64,000 nucleotides of DNA from Actinomycetota bacterium (GTDB lineage: Bacteria > Actinomycetota > AC-67). The notes under the pieces were generated by a model, which was not told the origin of the DNA, searched no databases, and worked only from the letters and a program-made list of their open reading frames with translations. The DNA is taken from positions 19,372 to 83,371 of the forward strand of contig JBAZZY010000011.1 in the NCBI GenBank assembly GCA_041658565.1. The letters run 5' to 3'. This document shows positions 9,033-18,972 of the stretch, piece by piece (within the stretch, counting starts at the first letter, position 1; every line of letters starts with the position of its first letter). A program made the translations under genes and the position numbers.

Positions 9033-12000
9033 CTACGGGAGGCGGATCGAAGTTCTGCCCGCCGACTCCGTCACCGGCCCGACTGCTTGCCGCTGGGATG
9101 CGCTGCTCTTTCCCGGGACCCCGCGGAGACCTGCGCTGCTGCCCTCCAGCGGAGAGGAGATGACCACGATCGTGATCGACGAGACCGTTCCCTTGTTACC
9201 GAACGTGTCGGTGGCCGTCGCATTCACGGTGTATGGGCCTGACAGCAAACCCGTTGCCTGAGCCGTCCACGGGACGGAAGTACCGGTCGGCGCAGACAGC
9301 ACCGCAGTCACCGTTGTTACGGTCCCGGTCGCATCGATGAAGTCGACCGTGACGTCGGCGATTCCGACTGCATCTTGCGCGGTCCCCTCGACAATCACAT
9401 CCGAACCCGGCAAGTAGAGCGCGCCGTTCTCGGTCGTGAATCCGGCCGCCGGTGCCGTCGAGTCGATCGCGAAGTTCCGCACGACGGCCTCGCCGACGTT
9501 TCCTGCGGCGTCGGTGGCGGTCACCGAGATCGCGTGTGCTCCCTCGGTGAACTGCTGGGTGAACGCCCACTTCCCGGCAGAGTCGGCACCGGTGGTTCCG
9601 AGCGTCGCGGTGCCTTCCTTGATCGTGACGACGGCGTCCTCCTCCGCGGTGCCCTCAACGGTCACTGAAGGCGTCGTGAGGTGGGCACCTTCGACCGGCG
9701 ATGTGACGTCCGGGGCGTCGGGAGCGGTCAAGTCCACATTGAACGTTCGCGAGGTGGCGGGACTTGACCCAACCGGGTTGGATGCAGTTGCCGTGATTGT
9801 GTGCGAACCCTCCTCGAAGGTCTGCGTCAGCGACCAGTTCCCCGACGAATCGACGGGCGGGGTGCCGAGCGTCGTCGTTCCCTCCTTCACCGTCAGCGTC
9901 GATCCCGGAGACGCGGTTCCGGCGATTGTGACACTGTCATCGGGAAGGGCCGCATCCTCTGCCGGCGACGTGATCACCGGAGCCGATGGAGCGTGGGTCA
10001 CGACCGAGAATGTCCGGGTCGATGTCGGACTGAAGTTGCCGGCGACATCGCCCGCAATCACCGAGATCGTGTGCGAGCCGTCCGCGAACGGCAGGACCAC
10101 GGACCACGTTCCGCCTGTCGCCGTCGTCACGCCGAGGCGGTCTAGTCCCTCGTAGATGCTGACCTCGGAACCGCTCTCGGCCGTTCCTTCGATCGTCACG
10201 GACGACGATAGGAGCACGGCGTCGGCCGCCGGGCGAGCGATGGTCGGCGCGGTCGGCGCGACAGTGTCCTTGGCGGCCTTCTTGGACGCCACCGCAGTGT
10301 TGCCTGCGGCGTCGGTGGCCGTTGCGCGATAGGTGATCTCGCCGTCGCTAAGTCCGGACACATCGATGCCCGAGACCGACCACGTGGTTCCGGTGACCGT
10401 AGCGGCCTTGGCCGGGGTCGTGGTCGTGCCGTCGGTGGCAACGACGGTGACGGTTGCTCCGGCTTCGGTTGTGCCCTCAGCCGAGGTGTCGGCCTTGTTC
10501 CAGGAGTTCACCGGATCGGTGACCTTGGAAAGAAGGAGCACTGCGGCGATGTCCTTCGTCGCGGTCTTGGATGCAGTAGCAGTGTTGCCCACCGCATCGG
10601 TGGCCGTTGCGCGATAGGTGATCGGTCCGTCGGCCAAGCTGGATACATCGATCCCCGAGACCGACCACGTGGTACCGGTGACCGTGGCGGCCTTGGCCGG
10701 GGTCGTGGTCGTGCCGTCGGTGGCAACGACGCTGACCGTCGCTCCGGCTTCAGTCGTTCCACTGGCCGAAGTCGAGGCCTTGTTCGCGGAGTTCACCGGA
10801 TCGGTGACCGTTGTCACTGCAACCGCCGGGGTGGCGGTGTCCTTGGTCGCGGTCTTAGTCGCCACCGCGGTGTTGCCTGCGGCGTCGGTGGCCGTCGAGC
10901 GATACGTAATGGTTCCGTTGGACAAGCCCGACACGTCGATGCCGGTAGCCGACCAACCCGTTCCGGCGACCGTCGCGACCTTGGCCGGAGTCGTCGTCGT
11001 TCCGTCGGTGGCAACGACGCTAACCGTCGCTCCGGCTTCGGTCGTTCCACTGGCCGAAGTCGAGGCCTTGTTCGCAGAGTTCACCGGATCGGTGACGTTC
11101 GTCACCGCAACCGCCGGGTCAGAGGTGTCCTTGGCGGTCTTCTTGGATGCCACTGCGGTGTTGCCCGCGGCATCGGTGGCCGTTGCGCGGTAGGTGATCT
11201 CGCCGTCGGCAAGTGCCGACACGTCGATGCCGGTAGCCGACCAACCCGTTCCGGTGACCACAGCGGCCTTGGCCGGGGTTGTGGTCGTGCCGTCGGTGGC
11301 AACGACGCTGACTGTCGCTCCGACTTCGGTCGTTCCACTGGCCGAAGTCGAGGCCTTGTTCGCGGAGTTCACCGGATCGGTGACCGTTGTCACCGCAACA
11401 GTGGGGTCAGAAGTGTCCTTGATGTGCCCGGCGGAGGCGATCGTCGAGACGTTTCCGGCCGCGTCTTTCCACTGTCCCTTGAACGCGAAGGCTCCTTCGG
11501 GCAGCTCCGACGCGCAGGCGCCGTTCACGGAGCCCGATCCGCTCGCGGCCACGTTCTCCCACGGGCCGCAGTTCGCGGCCGGGGTGTGGCCTTCGGAGTC
11601 CTCGAACCAGATGGTCGCAGACTCACCCGTCGTGCCCGACCAGTTTGCGGGAAGCGACCCGGCCGCGGTCTCGGCGGCGTTCATGAAGTTGTCCGAGTCG
11701 ACGATCTCGACCGTGCCGGCAGGTGCGACCGTGTCCTTGGCGGCCTTCTTAGACGCCACCGCGATGTTGCCTGCGGCGTCGGAGGCCGTTGCGCGATAGG
11801 TGATTTCGCCGTCGGCAAGCGCCGACACGTCCAGGTCTTCGACCAACCAGTCCGTGCCGGTGACCGTGGCGGCCTTTGCCGGAGTCGTCGTCGTGCCGTC
11901 GGTGGCAACGACGCTAACCGTTGCTCCGGCTTCGGTGGTGCCCTCAGCCGAAGTCGAGGCCTTGTTCGCAGAGTTCACCGGATCGGTGACGCTCGAAAGA

Positions 12001-15000
12001 ACCAGCGCAATCGTCGCGTCCTTGGTCGCAGTCTTGGACGCGGTGACGGTGTTCCCCGCTGGGTCGGTGGCTGTCGCGACGTAGGCGATCACGCCGTCGG
12101 CAAGCCCCGACACGTCCAGGTTGTCCACAGACCAGTCCGTGCCGGTGGCTGTGGCAGCCTTGGTTGGGGTAGTCGTTGTGCCGTCGGTGGCAACAACGCT
12201 GACCGTTACTCCAGACGGAGCGGTGCCGCTTGCCGAGGTTGTCCCCTGGTTGGCGGCGTTCACCGGATCGGTCACCATCGTCACGGCGGTCGGCGTCGCG
12301 CTCACGCCGAAAGCGAATTCCTTGACGGCCGACATCCTGTTGGCGTAGTCGGTTCCCGTTGTCTTAGCCGCATACGGGCTTCCGCTTTCCGGCAGAGAAC
12401 CGCCGCCCGATGGCGTGAAGACGACTGTGGATCCATTGATGGCCACAGTGCCGCCAATGAGTGTGTTGAGGCGGTTGCGGACCTGCATCGTGCCGCTCTT
12501 GAGTTCTTCCGAGTAGGTCGCCTCGACGGTCGCGGCTGAGGGGACGTAGACCCCGTCGGCGGGACTCGTCGACACGATGCTGGGCGCTTCGGTGTCGACT
12601 ACGAAGGTGACGCTCGTCGATGCGGTGCCGGGGTTTCCGGCCGCATCGGTCTGGCGCGCGCCGATCTTCCGCCGTCCGTCGCCGGGCGCCATCGTCACGC
12701 TCTTTGACCAGTTCCCCGCGGCGTTCGCGGTGGCGGTTCCGAGACTTGACTGGTCTTTCTCGTCGCTGACTTCGACGGTCGCGCTCGGCTCGGCTGCTCC
12801 CGAGACGGTGAGCGTTGTCGATGCCACGATCTCGTTTGCGGCAGGGTTGGAGATCGTCGGAGGAGCACTTGGCGCGACGATGTCCTTGGTCGCAGTCTTG
12901 GTTCCCGGCGCCCCTTGGTTCCCGAATGCGTCGGTCAGTTTGACGTCTGCCGTTAGGGTTCCGTCGGCCAGGCTGGTGACATCCACCGTGGCGGAGTAGT
13001 TGCCCAGCGAGTCGACGGATGTCTCAGCCTCGACCTTTGTGGTCCCGGCGCTGCTCGTCACGAGGATGTGCGCGACTGCGAGTTCCTCGCCCGTTCCGCT
13101 GACCGTGACCGCACCCTTATTGGTGTTGTTGACAGGGTCCGGGGCGATTTGCACCGTCGGCGCGTCGGGCGCCGTTGCGTCTTTGTCGACCGAGATCGTG
13201 GTCGTGGTCTTGTTCTCTGCGGTGTCCTTTGATTCGACCGTGACTGTCAGGGGGCCGTCATCGAGTCCGCTGACGTCGAGGGCCCCGAGGGAGTACGCAC
13301 CCGTCGTCCCATCGGCCGTCGTGGTGCCGGTCTTCGGGGCCGTAAGCGGGTCGGAGTCGTCGATCCCGATGGAGATTGCGGAGCCCTTCTCGGCCGAACC
13401 CGAAACCGTCAGGTTGTTGTCGTGCTCGGCGTTGATCGGCGTCGGAGATACAGACACGGTCGGTGCGCCTGGAGCGGTCGTATCGACGACGACGGTGCGC
13501 GCGTTCGACGCAGCAGAGGTGTTCGTTGCGTCGTCGAGCTCCTTCGCCGTATACGTGTGCGAGCCGTCGCTCACGTCGTAAAGCGTGAGGCTCCAGTCCG
13601 TTGACGCCGTGGTGGCTTGTCCGACTTCGTTCGCGCCTTCGTACAGCACAATCGTGCCGGGTTCGGCTGCCGTTCCGACCAGTGTGAACGTGTTCAGGCC
13701 GATGATGGCGCCCTCAATCGGAGACGTGATTGCTGGGGCGTCCGGCGCCTTACTGTCGTGCCGGAACGACCGAGCGCCGGAGGCCGGGCTCTGGTTCCCG
13801 GCGGAGTCCGTCGCCGTGGCGGTGATGATGTGCGCCACGTCGTTTTCGATCCCGAAGGGCAGTTGGACGTCATACGAGCCGTCCGACGCGGGGCCGCCGG
13901 CAAGAAGCGTTGTCCCCTCGAAGATCGAGACCGTTGAGCCAAGCTCGGCGGATCCGGTCACGTGGACCGGTTGCGCCTTCGTCAAGGACCCCTCTGCCGG
14001 CGTTGCGATTGTCGGCGCTGCGGGAGCCTGGTTGTCGATCGTGAAGGAGAACTCGGTCGTCGTCGCTCCCGACCCCGCCGTCATAGCCGTTACCCGGGCC
14101 GTATAAGGGCTGGCCGCCTCCGTCAGAGGCTCATCCGGGGTGAAGGAGATGGAGCGCTTCCCGCCGCTTACCGAGGTCGGTCCGCTTAGCGCAACGGATC
14201 CGGAAACCGGTGTCCCCGTCTTGTCCTTCAAGAGGAAGTCCGAATCGGGCGGCGACTGAAGGTCGCGGTCGTAGGTGGCGGTTGTCGATCCAGCGTTGCT
14301 CGTCTTCACTTGCGCGCCGTTTGCGGGCGACGTGGACAGCGATGCCGGTGGAGCCGCGCATTCGTTGTTGCCCGGGAATGTGCCGCCGCTTGGGAAGTAG
14401 TTGGCAGAACCGTCGGACCCGAAGCTGACTTCGGACGCATTGTCCTCAACGCCGTCGAGCTTGTTGCCGCACACGGTGCTGGCGGTGACCGTCTTCGCGA
14501 GCGTCTGGATGCCGGGGCTGTCGAGACCGCCGGGGCCCTGGACGGTCGCTGCGATGTTCACGGCGTCTGCCGACGTGTACTTGAAGTTGTTTAGGTACGC
14601 GCTCACGTCGGACGAGCCGTTCAGCACGAGACCACGTTGCGCGCCCAGGTTCGGAACCGGCTGGCCGACGGGTCCGATGGTGTTGTCGCGCACCACGATG
14701 CTACGGCTCGCTTGCGGCTTGGCGCTGCCGGCGAAGAGCTTGCCCATGTCGTCTACGACGCCGATCGCACCGAGGTCGGAGTTCTCTGTGTCCGGAGATG
14801 CGATCACGATGATGCCGTTGCTTTCGATCCGGCCGTTGGCCGAGTCGCTGACGACGATGCCGCCGCCGGGCATCGGGGCGCCCGTAGAACTGATGCGGGT
14901 GCGTACGCCGTTGCCCTCGATCGAGAATCCGTTCACACCGATGAGGTTGATCCCGAGGCGTCCGGCCGCGTGGACGTCGGCGGCGTCATTGCTCAGGGAT

Positions 15001-17222
15001 GCGATTTCCTCAAGGCGTCCCAGGTTGTTTCCGCTGATCGCAACGTTCTTTATGTAGTAGTCGTTCGAGTTGTCGCCGGGGGTCAAGCTGTGGATCTTGA
15101 TCGCATTCTGGTTCGTCGAGGGGAAGTCATACGCGAAGTACCCAATGGCGTTGTTCTTGATATCCACGCCGTCGACGATCCGATACGCGCGCTGACGCAC
15201 GTCGACCGCGATGACCTCGGTTGTCCCGTTGGGAACCCCCGGGGGGTTGAACGAGATGTAGTTGCCGAGGACGCTGAAGTTGGCGAGTGAGCTACCGGGG
15301 CCGTTGAGGGGAATGGCGAAGTTCCTGGGCGTTCCCGCGCTCCCATACTTGATCGTGACGGTTTGGTCCGCGACGTTGTCACGGTCACGGTCGTTTGCGA
15401 GACCCAGGACGGCACTGTCTGTCGTTGCCATGCCGATGATGCGGTTTCCGTCCTCGCTCGGAACCCCGCCGGGCGCGCCAATTGTGGTGCCTTCCGTGTT
15501 GATGGCGACGACCGCGCGCCCAACGTTCGTGAACGTCAATCCGCGGATCGTCACGTCGTTGTTGCCGGGACCGACGAGGAACGCGGTCTGAGTTCCCGAG
15601 CCGAGAATCGTGGCGGGCTGCGGGTCGCCGGCCGACTCGATGGTGAGACCATTGATGGGGTTGCCGGTTCCGATCAGCACTGCGGTGTTCGGGTTGCTCG
15701 TAACGTCACCGCCGTGAGCCGGCGCGGCCGAGAAGTCGCACGTTCCGGCGAGGCTGATCGTCGCTCCTGGGCCGGGGACTCCGTCGATGTCCGACTGGAC
15801 GGCCAGGATGTCGTTGGTTGTGTTGTCGCAGTTGACGACCGGGACGTAGGCCTCCATGTCGTACGTGGTGGCGCCGATCGTGACCTTGTCGAAGTTGACG
15901 TCCACGTCCGGCCAAGAGGCGCCGGTTGAACCCACCTCGAGCATCACTCCGGTTTGCGTTAGGGTCGCGATCTGCGCGGCCCCGCCGAACTGCGTGTTCC
16001 ATTCCGCGAGGGTTTGGCGCGGACCGGCCTGACCGACGTCCTTTGTTGATGACCAGACGCCGGCCGCCGCATTCCAGGTCTGCCACGTTCCTGTCTGAAC
16101 CGTAGGGATGCCGGCCTGGTAGATGTGCTGTTCGTACGGTTCGAAGCTAAGAGTCGTGTCGGCAGTGCCGTTTCCGTCCTTGTCGATCTCAAGTTTGAGG
16201 GCGGGAGTGAGCGCGGTGGTGGGGCTTGAAGTGACGTACGTGGAGTACGAGAGCGGGTTGAGGCTCGCAAGCGAAGCGCCGCTGTAGGCCATCGTCGCGA
16301 GACCCGTCTTGTCTCCCGACTTGGCCAACTGGCGGAAGCTGCCGTAGCCGGCCGGTGGGGCCGCGGGGCCATTGACGAACGAACCGCTCGGGGCGTTTCC
16401 GTTGGCGGCGTTCAGGTCCTGGTTCACGACCGTCCAACCGTTCGTCTCACCCGGCCACACGACCTCTGCGAGCGCCTCGAAGTCGTAGGTCGTGCCGTTG
16501 ACGATGACGTTGTCGATGTTTCCATCGAAGTTCGGCCACGAGCTGCCCGTCGAGCCAGCCTCAATGCGAAGGGCTTGGCCCGCTGAGGCGATCTTGGCGT
16601 TCGGGCCGAAGTCCGCGGCCCACTGGGCAAGGGTCTTCCTCGGGCCGGTGACGCCGCCGTCGTTCTTCGACCACCAGCCGCCCTGCATCGTTTCCCACGT
16701 CTGCCACTCGCCGGTCCGTGTTGCGGGCAAGGAGCTGTTGAATCCGTGCTGCTCGTACGGCTCAAACACGAGAATCGTGTCCACGGTGCCGTCGCCGGTC
16801 TTGTCCACATCGAACTTCAGCACGCCGGTGAGAGAGGATGGTCCCCCCGCGGTCGTGTAGGTCGAGTAGGAGAGAGCGCTGATTGAGGAGAGAGCGAGGC
16901 CGTTGTGTGCGTTCGTTCCGAGGCCCTGTTTGTCGCCCGTCTGAGCAACTTGGCGGAAGCTCCCGACGCCGAGCGGCGGTGTCTTGGGGCCGTTCACAAA
17001 CGTGCCCTGTGGAGCCGGGTTGGCCGTGTTCAAGTCCTCGTTGATGATCGTCCATCCGCCCATGCTGTTGGGCTGGACGACAGTTGTCGCCGCCGAGGCG
17101 AGCTGTGGCAGCGCGAAAGCAAACGCGACGATCAAGGCGAGTCCGGCCAAAGACCGGTTCCTTCGCGGCAACTGGGCCTTGAGGCCTCTAAACCACTTGG
17201 ACATGTTGGATTGACGACTCAC
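9033..17222 (-). CDS. Giant secreted surface protein with Ig-like repeats
   Basis: About 2,729 residues from GTG 17222. A signal peptide (hydrophobic core AGLALIVAFAFAL, ending ASA) lies at about residues 15-48. Two homologous modules of about 200 residues follow (GGWTIINEDLN and NGWTVVNQDLN), then a region rich in short beta turns at about 460-960 (TIRGLTFTNVGRAVVA) typical of right-handed beta-helix proteins. The rest is an array of bacterial Ig-like domains, including six near-identical units of about 95 residues. No LPXTG motif or C-terminal membrane anchor is visible. The role is probably adhesion or cell-surface/biofilm structure. Start: GTG 17222 has GGGAG 7 nt upstream; ATG 17204 is a weaker in-frame choice, and a second RBS-GTG pair lies 30 nt upstream. 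Confidence 0.85.
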   Translation of the reverse strand: MSRQSNMSKWFRGLKAQLPRRNRSLAGLALIVAFAFALPQLASAATTVVQPNSMGGWTIINEDLNTANPAPQGTFVNGPKTPPLGVGSFRQVAQTGDKQGLGTNAHNGLALSSISALSYSTYTTAGGPSSLTGVLKFDVDKTGDGTVDTILVFEPYEQHGFNSSLPATRTGEWQTWETMQGGWWSKNDGGVTGPRKTLAQWAADFGPNAKIASAGQALRIEAGSTGSSWPNFDGNIDNVIVNGTTYDFEALAEVVWPGETNGWTVVNQDLNAANGNAPSGSFVNGPAAPPAGYGSFRQLAKSGDKTGLATMAYSGASLASLNPLSYSTYVTSSPTTALTPALKLEIDKDGNGTADTTLSFEPYEQHIYQAGIPTVQTGTWQTWNAAAGVWSSTKDVGQAGPRQTLAEWNTQFGGAAQIATLTQTGVMLEVGSTGASWPDVDVNFDKVTIGATTYDMEAYVPVVNCDNTTNDILAVQSDIDGVPGPGATISLAGTCDFSAAPAHGGDVTSNPNTAVLIGTGNPINGLTIESAGDPQPATILGSGTQTAFLVGPGNNDVTIRGLTFTNVGRAVVAINTEGTTIGAPGGVPSEDGNRIIGMATTDSAVLGLANDRDRDNVADQTVTIKYGSAGTPRNFAIPLNGPGSSLANFSVLGNYISFNPPGVPNGTTEVIAVDVRQRAYRIVDGVDIKNNAIGYFAYDFPSTNQNAIKIHSLTPGDNSNDYYIKNVAISGNNLGRLEEIASLSNDAADVHAAGRLGINLIGVNGFSIEGNGVRTRISSTGAPMPGGGIVVSDSANGRIESNGIIVIASPDTENSDLGAIGVVDDMGKLFAGSAKPQASRSIVVRDNTIGPVGQPVPNLGAQRGLVLNGSSDVSAYLNNFKYTSADAVNIAATVQGPGGLDSPGIQTLAKTVTASTVCGNKLDGVEDNASEVSFGSDGSANYFPSGGTFPGNNECAAPPASLSTSPANGAQVKTSNAGSTTATYDRDLQSPPDSDFLLKDKTGTPVSGSVALSGPTSVSGGKRSISFTPDEPLTEAASPYTARVTAMTAGSGATTTEFSFTIDNQAPAAPTIATPAEGSLTKAQPVHVTGSAELGSTVSIFEGTTLLAGGPASDGSYDVQLPFGIENDVAHIITATATDSAGNQSPASGARSFRHDSKAPDAPAITSPIEGAIIGLNTFTLVGTAAEPGTIVLYEGANEVGQATTASTDWSLTLYDVSDGSHTYTAKELDDATNTSAASNARTVVVDTTAPGAPTVSVSPTPINAEHDNNLTVSGSAEKGSAISIGIDDSDPLTAPKTGTTTADGTTGAYSLGALDVSGLDDGPLTVTVESKDTAENKTTTTISVDKDATAPDAPTVQIAPDPVNNTNKGAVTVSGTGEELAVAHILVTSSAGTTKVEAETSVDSLGNYSATVDVTSLADGTLTADVKLTDAFGNQGAPGTKTATKDIVAPSAPPTISNPAANEIVASTTLTVSGAAEPSATVEVSDEKDQSSLGTATANAAGNWSKSVTMAPGDGRRKIGARQTDAAGNPGTASTSVTFVVDTEAPSIVSTSPADGVYVPSAATVEATYSEELKSGTMQVRNRLNTLIGGTVAINGSTVVFTPSGGGSLPESGSPYAAKTTGTDYANRMSAVKEFAFGVSATPTAVTMVTDPVNAANQGTTSASGTAPSGVTVSVVATDGTTTTPTKAATATGTDWSVDNLDVSGLADGVIAYVATATDPAGNTVTASKTATKDATIALVLSSVTDPVNSANKASTSAEGTTEAGATVSVVATDGTTTTPAKAATVTGTDWLVEDLDVSALADGEITYRATASDAAGNIAVASKKAAKDTVAPAGTVEIVDSDNFMNAAETAAGSLPANWSGTTGESATIWFEDSEGHTPAANCGPWENVAASGSGSVNGACASELPEGAFAFKGQWKDAAGNVSTIASAGHIKDTSDPTVAVTTVTDPVNSANKASTSASGTTEVGATVSVVATDGTTTTPAKAAVVTGTGWSATGIDVSALADGEITYRATATDAAGNTAVASKKTAKDTSDPAVAVTNVTDPVNSANKASTSASGTTEAGATVSVVATDGTTTTPAKVATVAGTGWSATGIDVSGLSNGTITYRSTATDAAGNTAVATKTATKDTATPAVAVTTVTDPVNSANKASTSASGTTEAGATVSVVATDGTTTTPAKAATVTGTTWSVSGIDVSSLADGPITYRATATDAVGNTATASKTATKDIAAVLLLSKVTDPVNSWNKADTSAEGTTEAGATVTVVATDGTTTTPAKAATVTGTTWSVSGIDVSGLSDGEITYRATATDAAGNTAVASKKAAKDTVAPTAPTIARPAADAVLLSSSVTIEGTAESGSEVSIYEGLDRLGVTTATGGTWSVVLPFADGSHTISVIAGDVAGNFSPTSTRTFSVVTHAPSAPVITSPAEDAALPDDSVTIAGTASPGSTLTVKEGTTTLGTPPVDSSGNWSLTQTFEEGSHTITATASNPVGSSPATSRTFNVDLTAPDAPDVTSPVEGAHLTTPSVTVEGTAEEDAVVTIKEGTATLGTTGADSAGKWAFTQQFTEGAHAISVTATDAAGNVGEAVVRNFAIDSTAPAAGFTTENGALYLPGSDVIVEGTAQDAVGIADVTVDFIDATGTVTTVTAVLSAPTGTSVPWTAQATGLLSGPYTVNATATDTFGNKGTVSSITIVVISSPLEGSSAGLRGVPGKSSASQRQAVGPVTESAGRTSIRLP
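10265..12300 (-). repeat. Tandem coding repeats of about 285-288 bp
   Basis: Six copies of an Ig-like unit start with VTDPVN(S/A) and run through VSVVATDGTTTTP and ITYRATATDAAGNT to the next copy. Three adjacent copies are in strict 286-288-bp register (the complement of VTDPVN lies near 10508, 10794, 11082 and 11370), and a different domain is inserted between the copies near 11370 and 11970. The DNA identity between copies is high, so unequal recombination could change the copy number. Confidence 0.85.
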
Positions 17223-17275
17223 GGCTTTTCTCCCGCTCGCTTGGTGACTCACGGCCTTACCCCCGCTCGGCCGCC
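17216..17275 (-). promoter_or_regulatory. Duplicated ribosome binding site and start codon
   Basis: Two direct repeats in exact 30-bp register (gactcacggc at 17216 and at 17246) each read on the minus strand as a purine-rich SD-like stretch followed by GCC and an in-frame GTG. They offer two in-frame starts, at 17222 and 17252, for the giant repeat protein. The extra 10 residues of the longer form repeat the pattern SGRKAVSRQ. Confidence 0.5.
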
Positions 17276-17339
17276 ATGATCGACGGCGTTGCCCAGAAAA
17301 TGACACAAGCGCACAACCGTTTCTCCTGGTCGTCCGCAT

Positions 17340-17510
17340 ATTCCACGACGGTACGATTTCTTCCCGACCCCCCTCTATTCCTTTGGAGGGGTTCGGATCA
17401 TGTCGGTTTTTGTTCGTAAGACAAGCCGATTGGGAAGGTTTTGCCAGTTAATGAATCCGACCCCATGCGTCGTGAACCCGCAGCCGGGGCTTGAAGGGCT
17501 GCGGAGCCGG
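17340..17510. other. Leader region of the giant repeat protein
   Basis: No gene is visible here. On the minus strand CCCCTC and GAGGGG (17371-17392) can pair around a 10-nt loop about 150 nt before the start codon. This could be a leader hairpin; it does not match a riboswitch family that I recognise. Confidence 0.3.
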
Positions 17511-17511
17511 C

Positions 17512-17785
17512 CTACGGGTTGATCGCGGTGATTGCCACACTCACCGTCGTGAAGTACTTGTTTCCGGCTACCGATTGGGCGGCTTGGGCCTGCGGCGTGA
17601 ACTCCTCATCGGCGTGCGGTGGGCCGAGGTCGACGTCGAATGCGAGTCTCCCGGCGCCATCGGCGGGGATCTGCGCCGGCCGACGATCGAGGGCGTGCGC
17701 GCCGGACGAGACGAAGTGCTGGAAGCCGCCGCCGACTACTTGGATCGAACCTTGGGCGATCAGGAGTGAAACAAAGGGCCTGTCT
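17512..17785 (-). pseudogene. Protein-like fragment without a start codon
   Basis: An open minus-strand frame of about 90 codons between two stops reads as plausible protein (IQVVGGGFQHFVSSG to NKYFTTVSVAITAINP) but has no ATG, GTG or TTG. It may be the C-terminus of a lost gene. An overlapping plus-strand frame of similar length starts with TTG and lacks a ribosome binding site, so I cannot settle which strand was coding. Function unknown. Confidence 0.25.
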
Positions 17786-18090
17786 CACACTGAGGAACTC
17801 ATGCGCGCGCGCAATTGAACGGGAGTGATTGCGGCAGGCGCGGTGGACTCGATGAAGTCTGAGACCAGGGCGGCGAACCTGTCGGGGGCGTCTCGGTGTG
17901 GATGAAGGCGGCGCGCGCCTCGGGGTCGCCGAGGGATGAGTAACTCCGCCACAGGTCCGCTGCCGCGGGGGCCGGTCGCAGGCCGATCTTGCCGAGCCGG
18001 CCGAAGACGGTCGTCCCGGCGCCTACAAGAACCGGCGCGCAGCCTGCGGCGAGGAGGTATTCGGATCCGGGAAACGCCGGCGCGAAGGCT
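17785..18090 (-). pseudogene. Relic of an alpha/beta-fold hydrolase
   Basis: Two minus-strand frames together resemble the C-terminal part of an alpha/beta hydrolase: one reads FPGSEYLLAAG to RSYSSLGDPEARAAFIHT (18088 to about 17890), and a second, shifted frame reads DRFAALVSDFIESTAPAA to RARM, ending at 17785. The stretch that should hold the catalytic Asp and His is missing between them, so there is an internal deletion plus a frame change. No N-terminal half or nucleophile elbow is seen. The assignment rests on pattern similarity only. Confidence 0.45.
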
Positions 18091-18275
18091 GCTCCGATCT
18101 ACGCGCGCGCACTCGTCGGGATGGTGACCTTCGTCGGGCAGTGGTGGACCGACGTCCGGAAGCCTTCCATTGAGGACGTATCGAGCCACATTGCAGCACT
18201 TGCTTGGATGGGACTCCGCCACCTGCCGAAGCGCCCGAAGGCCGCGCGCGCCACGTCGAAGAACCAGCGCGCGCA

Positions 18276-18299
18276 TTCCTGGGACTTTGGTCCTAGGAA
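18276..18299. promoter_or_regulatory. Long palindrome upstream of the TasA-like gene
   Basis: Two 10-bp arms around a 4-nt centre match at 9 of 10 positions; the core is GGGACTTTGGTCC. It lies 145 nt before the start of the TasA-like gene. The core resembles DosR/DevR-type binding sites (GGGACTT...GTCC), but no such regulator is in the window, so this is only a likeness. It could also fold as an RNA hairpin. Confidence 0.5.
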
Positions 18300-18444
18300 G
18301 AAAGTGACGGGCGTCGCCACGTACTCAAGTTCACAGGCTCATGTGCCGACACCCGGCGCCCCCTACCGTCTAATCAAGCATGACCATTCACTGGCCTTGC
18401 ACGGGAATGCGGTCCTCAATGGACCCGACTGGGAGGGAAGGGAC

Positions 18445-18972
18445 ATGAAGCGGAAGCTGGCACCAATCGCGGGGGCTCTGGTTCTCGTGCTCATCGTTGC
18501 AGGCGCTGCATACGCCTACTGGACGGCCAACGGAACAGGCTCCGGTGACGCGTCTGCCGGGACCGACGACGGCGTCACTGTTGACGGCGTTGCATTCTCT
18601 GGAGGACCGGCCTCGGACGGCACGCTCTACCCGGGCGCGACGGTCGATGTGGCCTTCGACGTCACCAATGACTCGCCCAACAGCGCGGTGAACGTTCACA
18701 GAGTTGTTGCCGACTCGACTTACGGCGGCGGCACTGGGATTACGACGTCCGACGTCGGTTGCGACTCGACGTGGTTCTCTTACTCGGGATCCGAACTTGC
18801 CGCATCGCCGGGTGAGCACATTGCGGCGAGCGACACGTTCTCAACCGGCGCGGGCGCCGGCACGGGTAACGGTGGGACGCTGTCGATGACGGACGAGTCC
18901 GGAACAAACCAGGATGCGTGCAAGGGTGCGACGGTCACGCTGCACTTAGTCGTCGACAACTCTGGCATCTAG
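18445..18972 (+). CDS. TasA/camelysin-like secreted protein
   Basis: A 175-residue protein with a SipW-type signal: MKRKLAPIAGALVLVLIVAG followed by AAYAYWTANGTGSGD. The mature part is small, Cys-containing and rich in beta strands, with YPGATVDVAFDVTNDSPNS near the middle, as in TasA-type fibre or spore-coat proteins. The C-terminus carries NQDACKGATVTL, a motif shared with the next protein. GGGAGGGAAGGG precedes ATG 18445; the longer open frame upstream has no such support. It is the first of three co-directional secreted proteins. No SipW-type signal peptidase gene is in the window. Confidence 0.75.
   Translation: MKRKLAPIAGALVLVLIVAGAAYAYWTANGTGSGDASAGTDDGVTVDGVAFSGGPASDGTLYPGATVDVAFDVTNDSPNSAVNVHRVVADSTYGGGTGITTSDVGCDSTWFSYSGSELAASPGEHIAASDTFSTGAGAGTGNGGTLSMTDESGTNQDACKGATVTLHLVVDNSGI

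Noticed and set aside
10265..12300. CRISPR-like spaced repeats
   Set aside because: The repeats are in-frame protein domains of about 95 residues with no unique spacers of 30-40 bp.
17270..17400. Riboswitch (cyclic di-GMP type) in the leader of the giant surface gene
   Set aside because: I compared it with the conserved core of GEMM-type switches from memory and found no matching core sequence.
17491..17769. 92-codon frame starting with TTG
   Set aside because: No ribosome binding site and an equally plausible frame on the other strand; neither can be supported as an intact gene.
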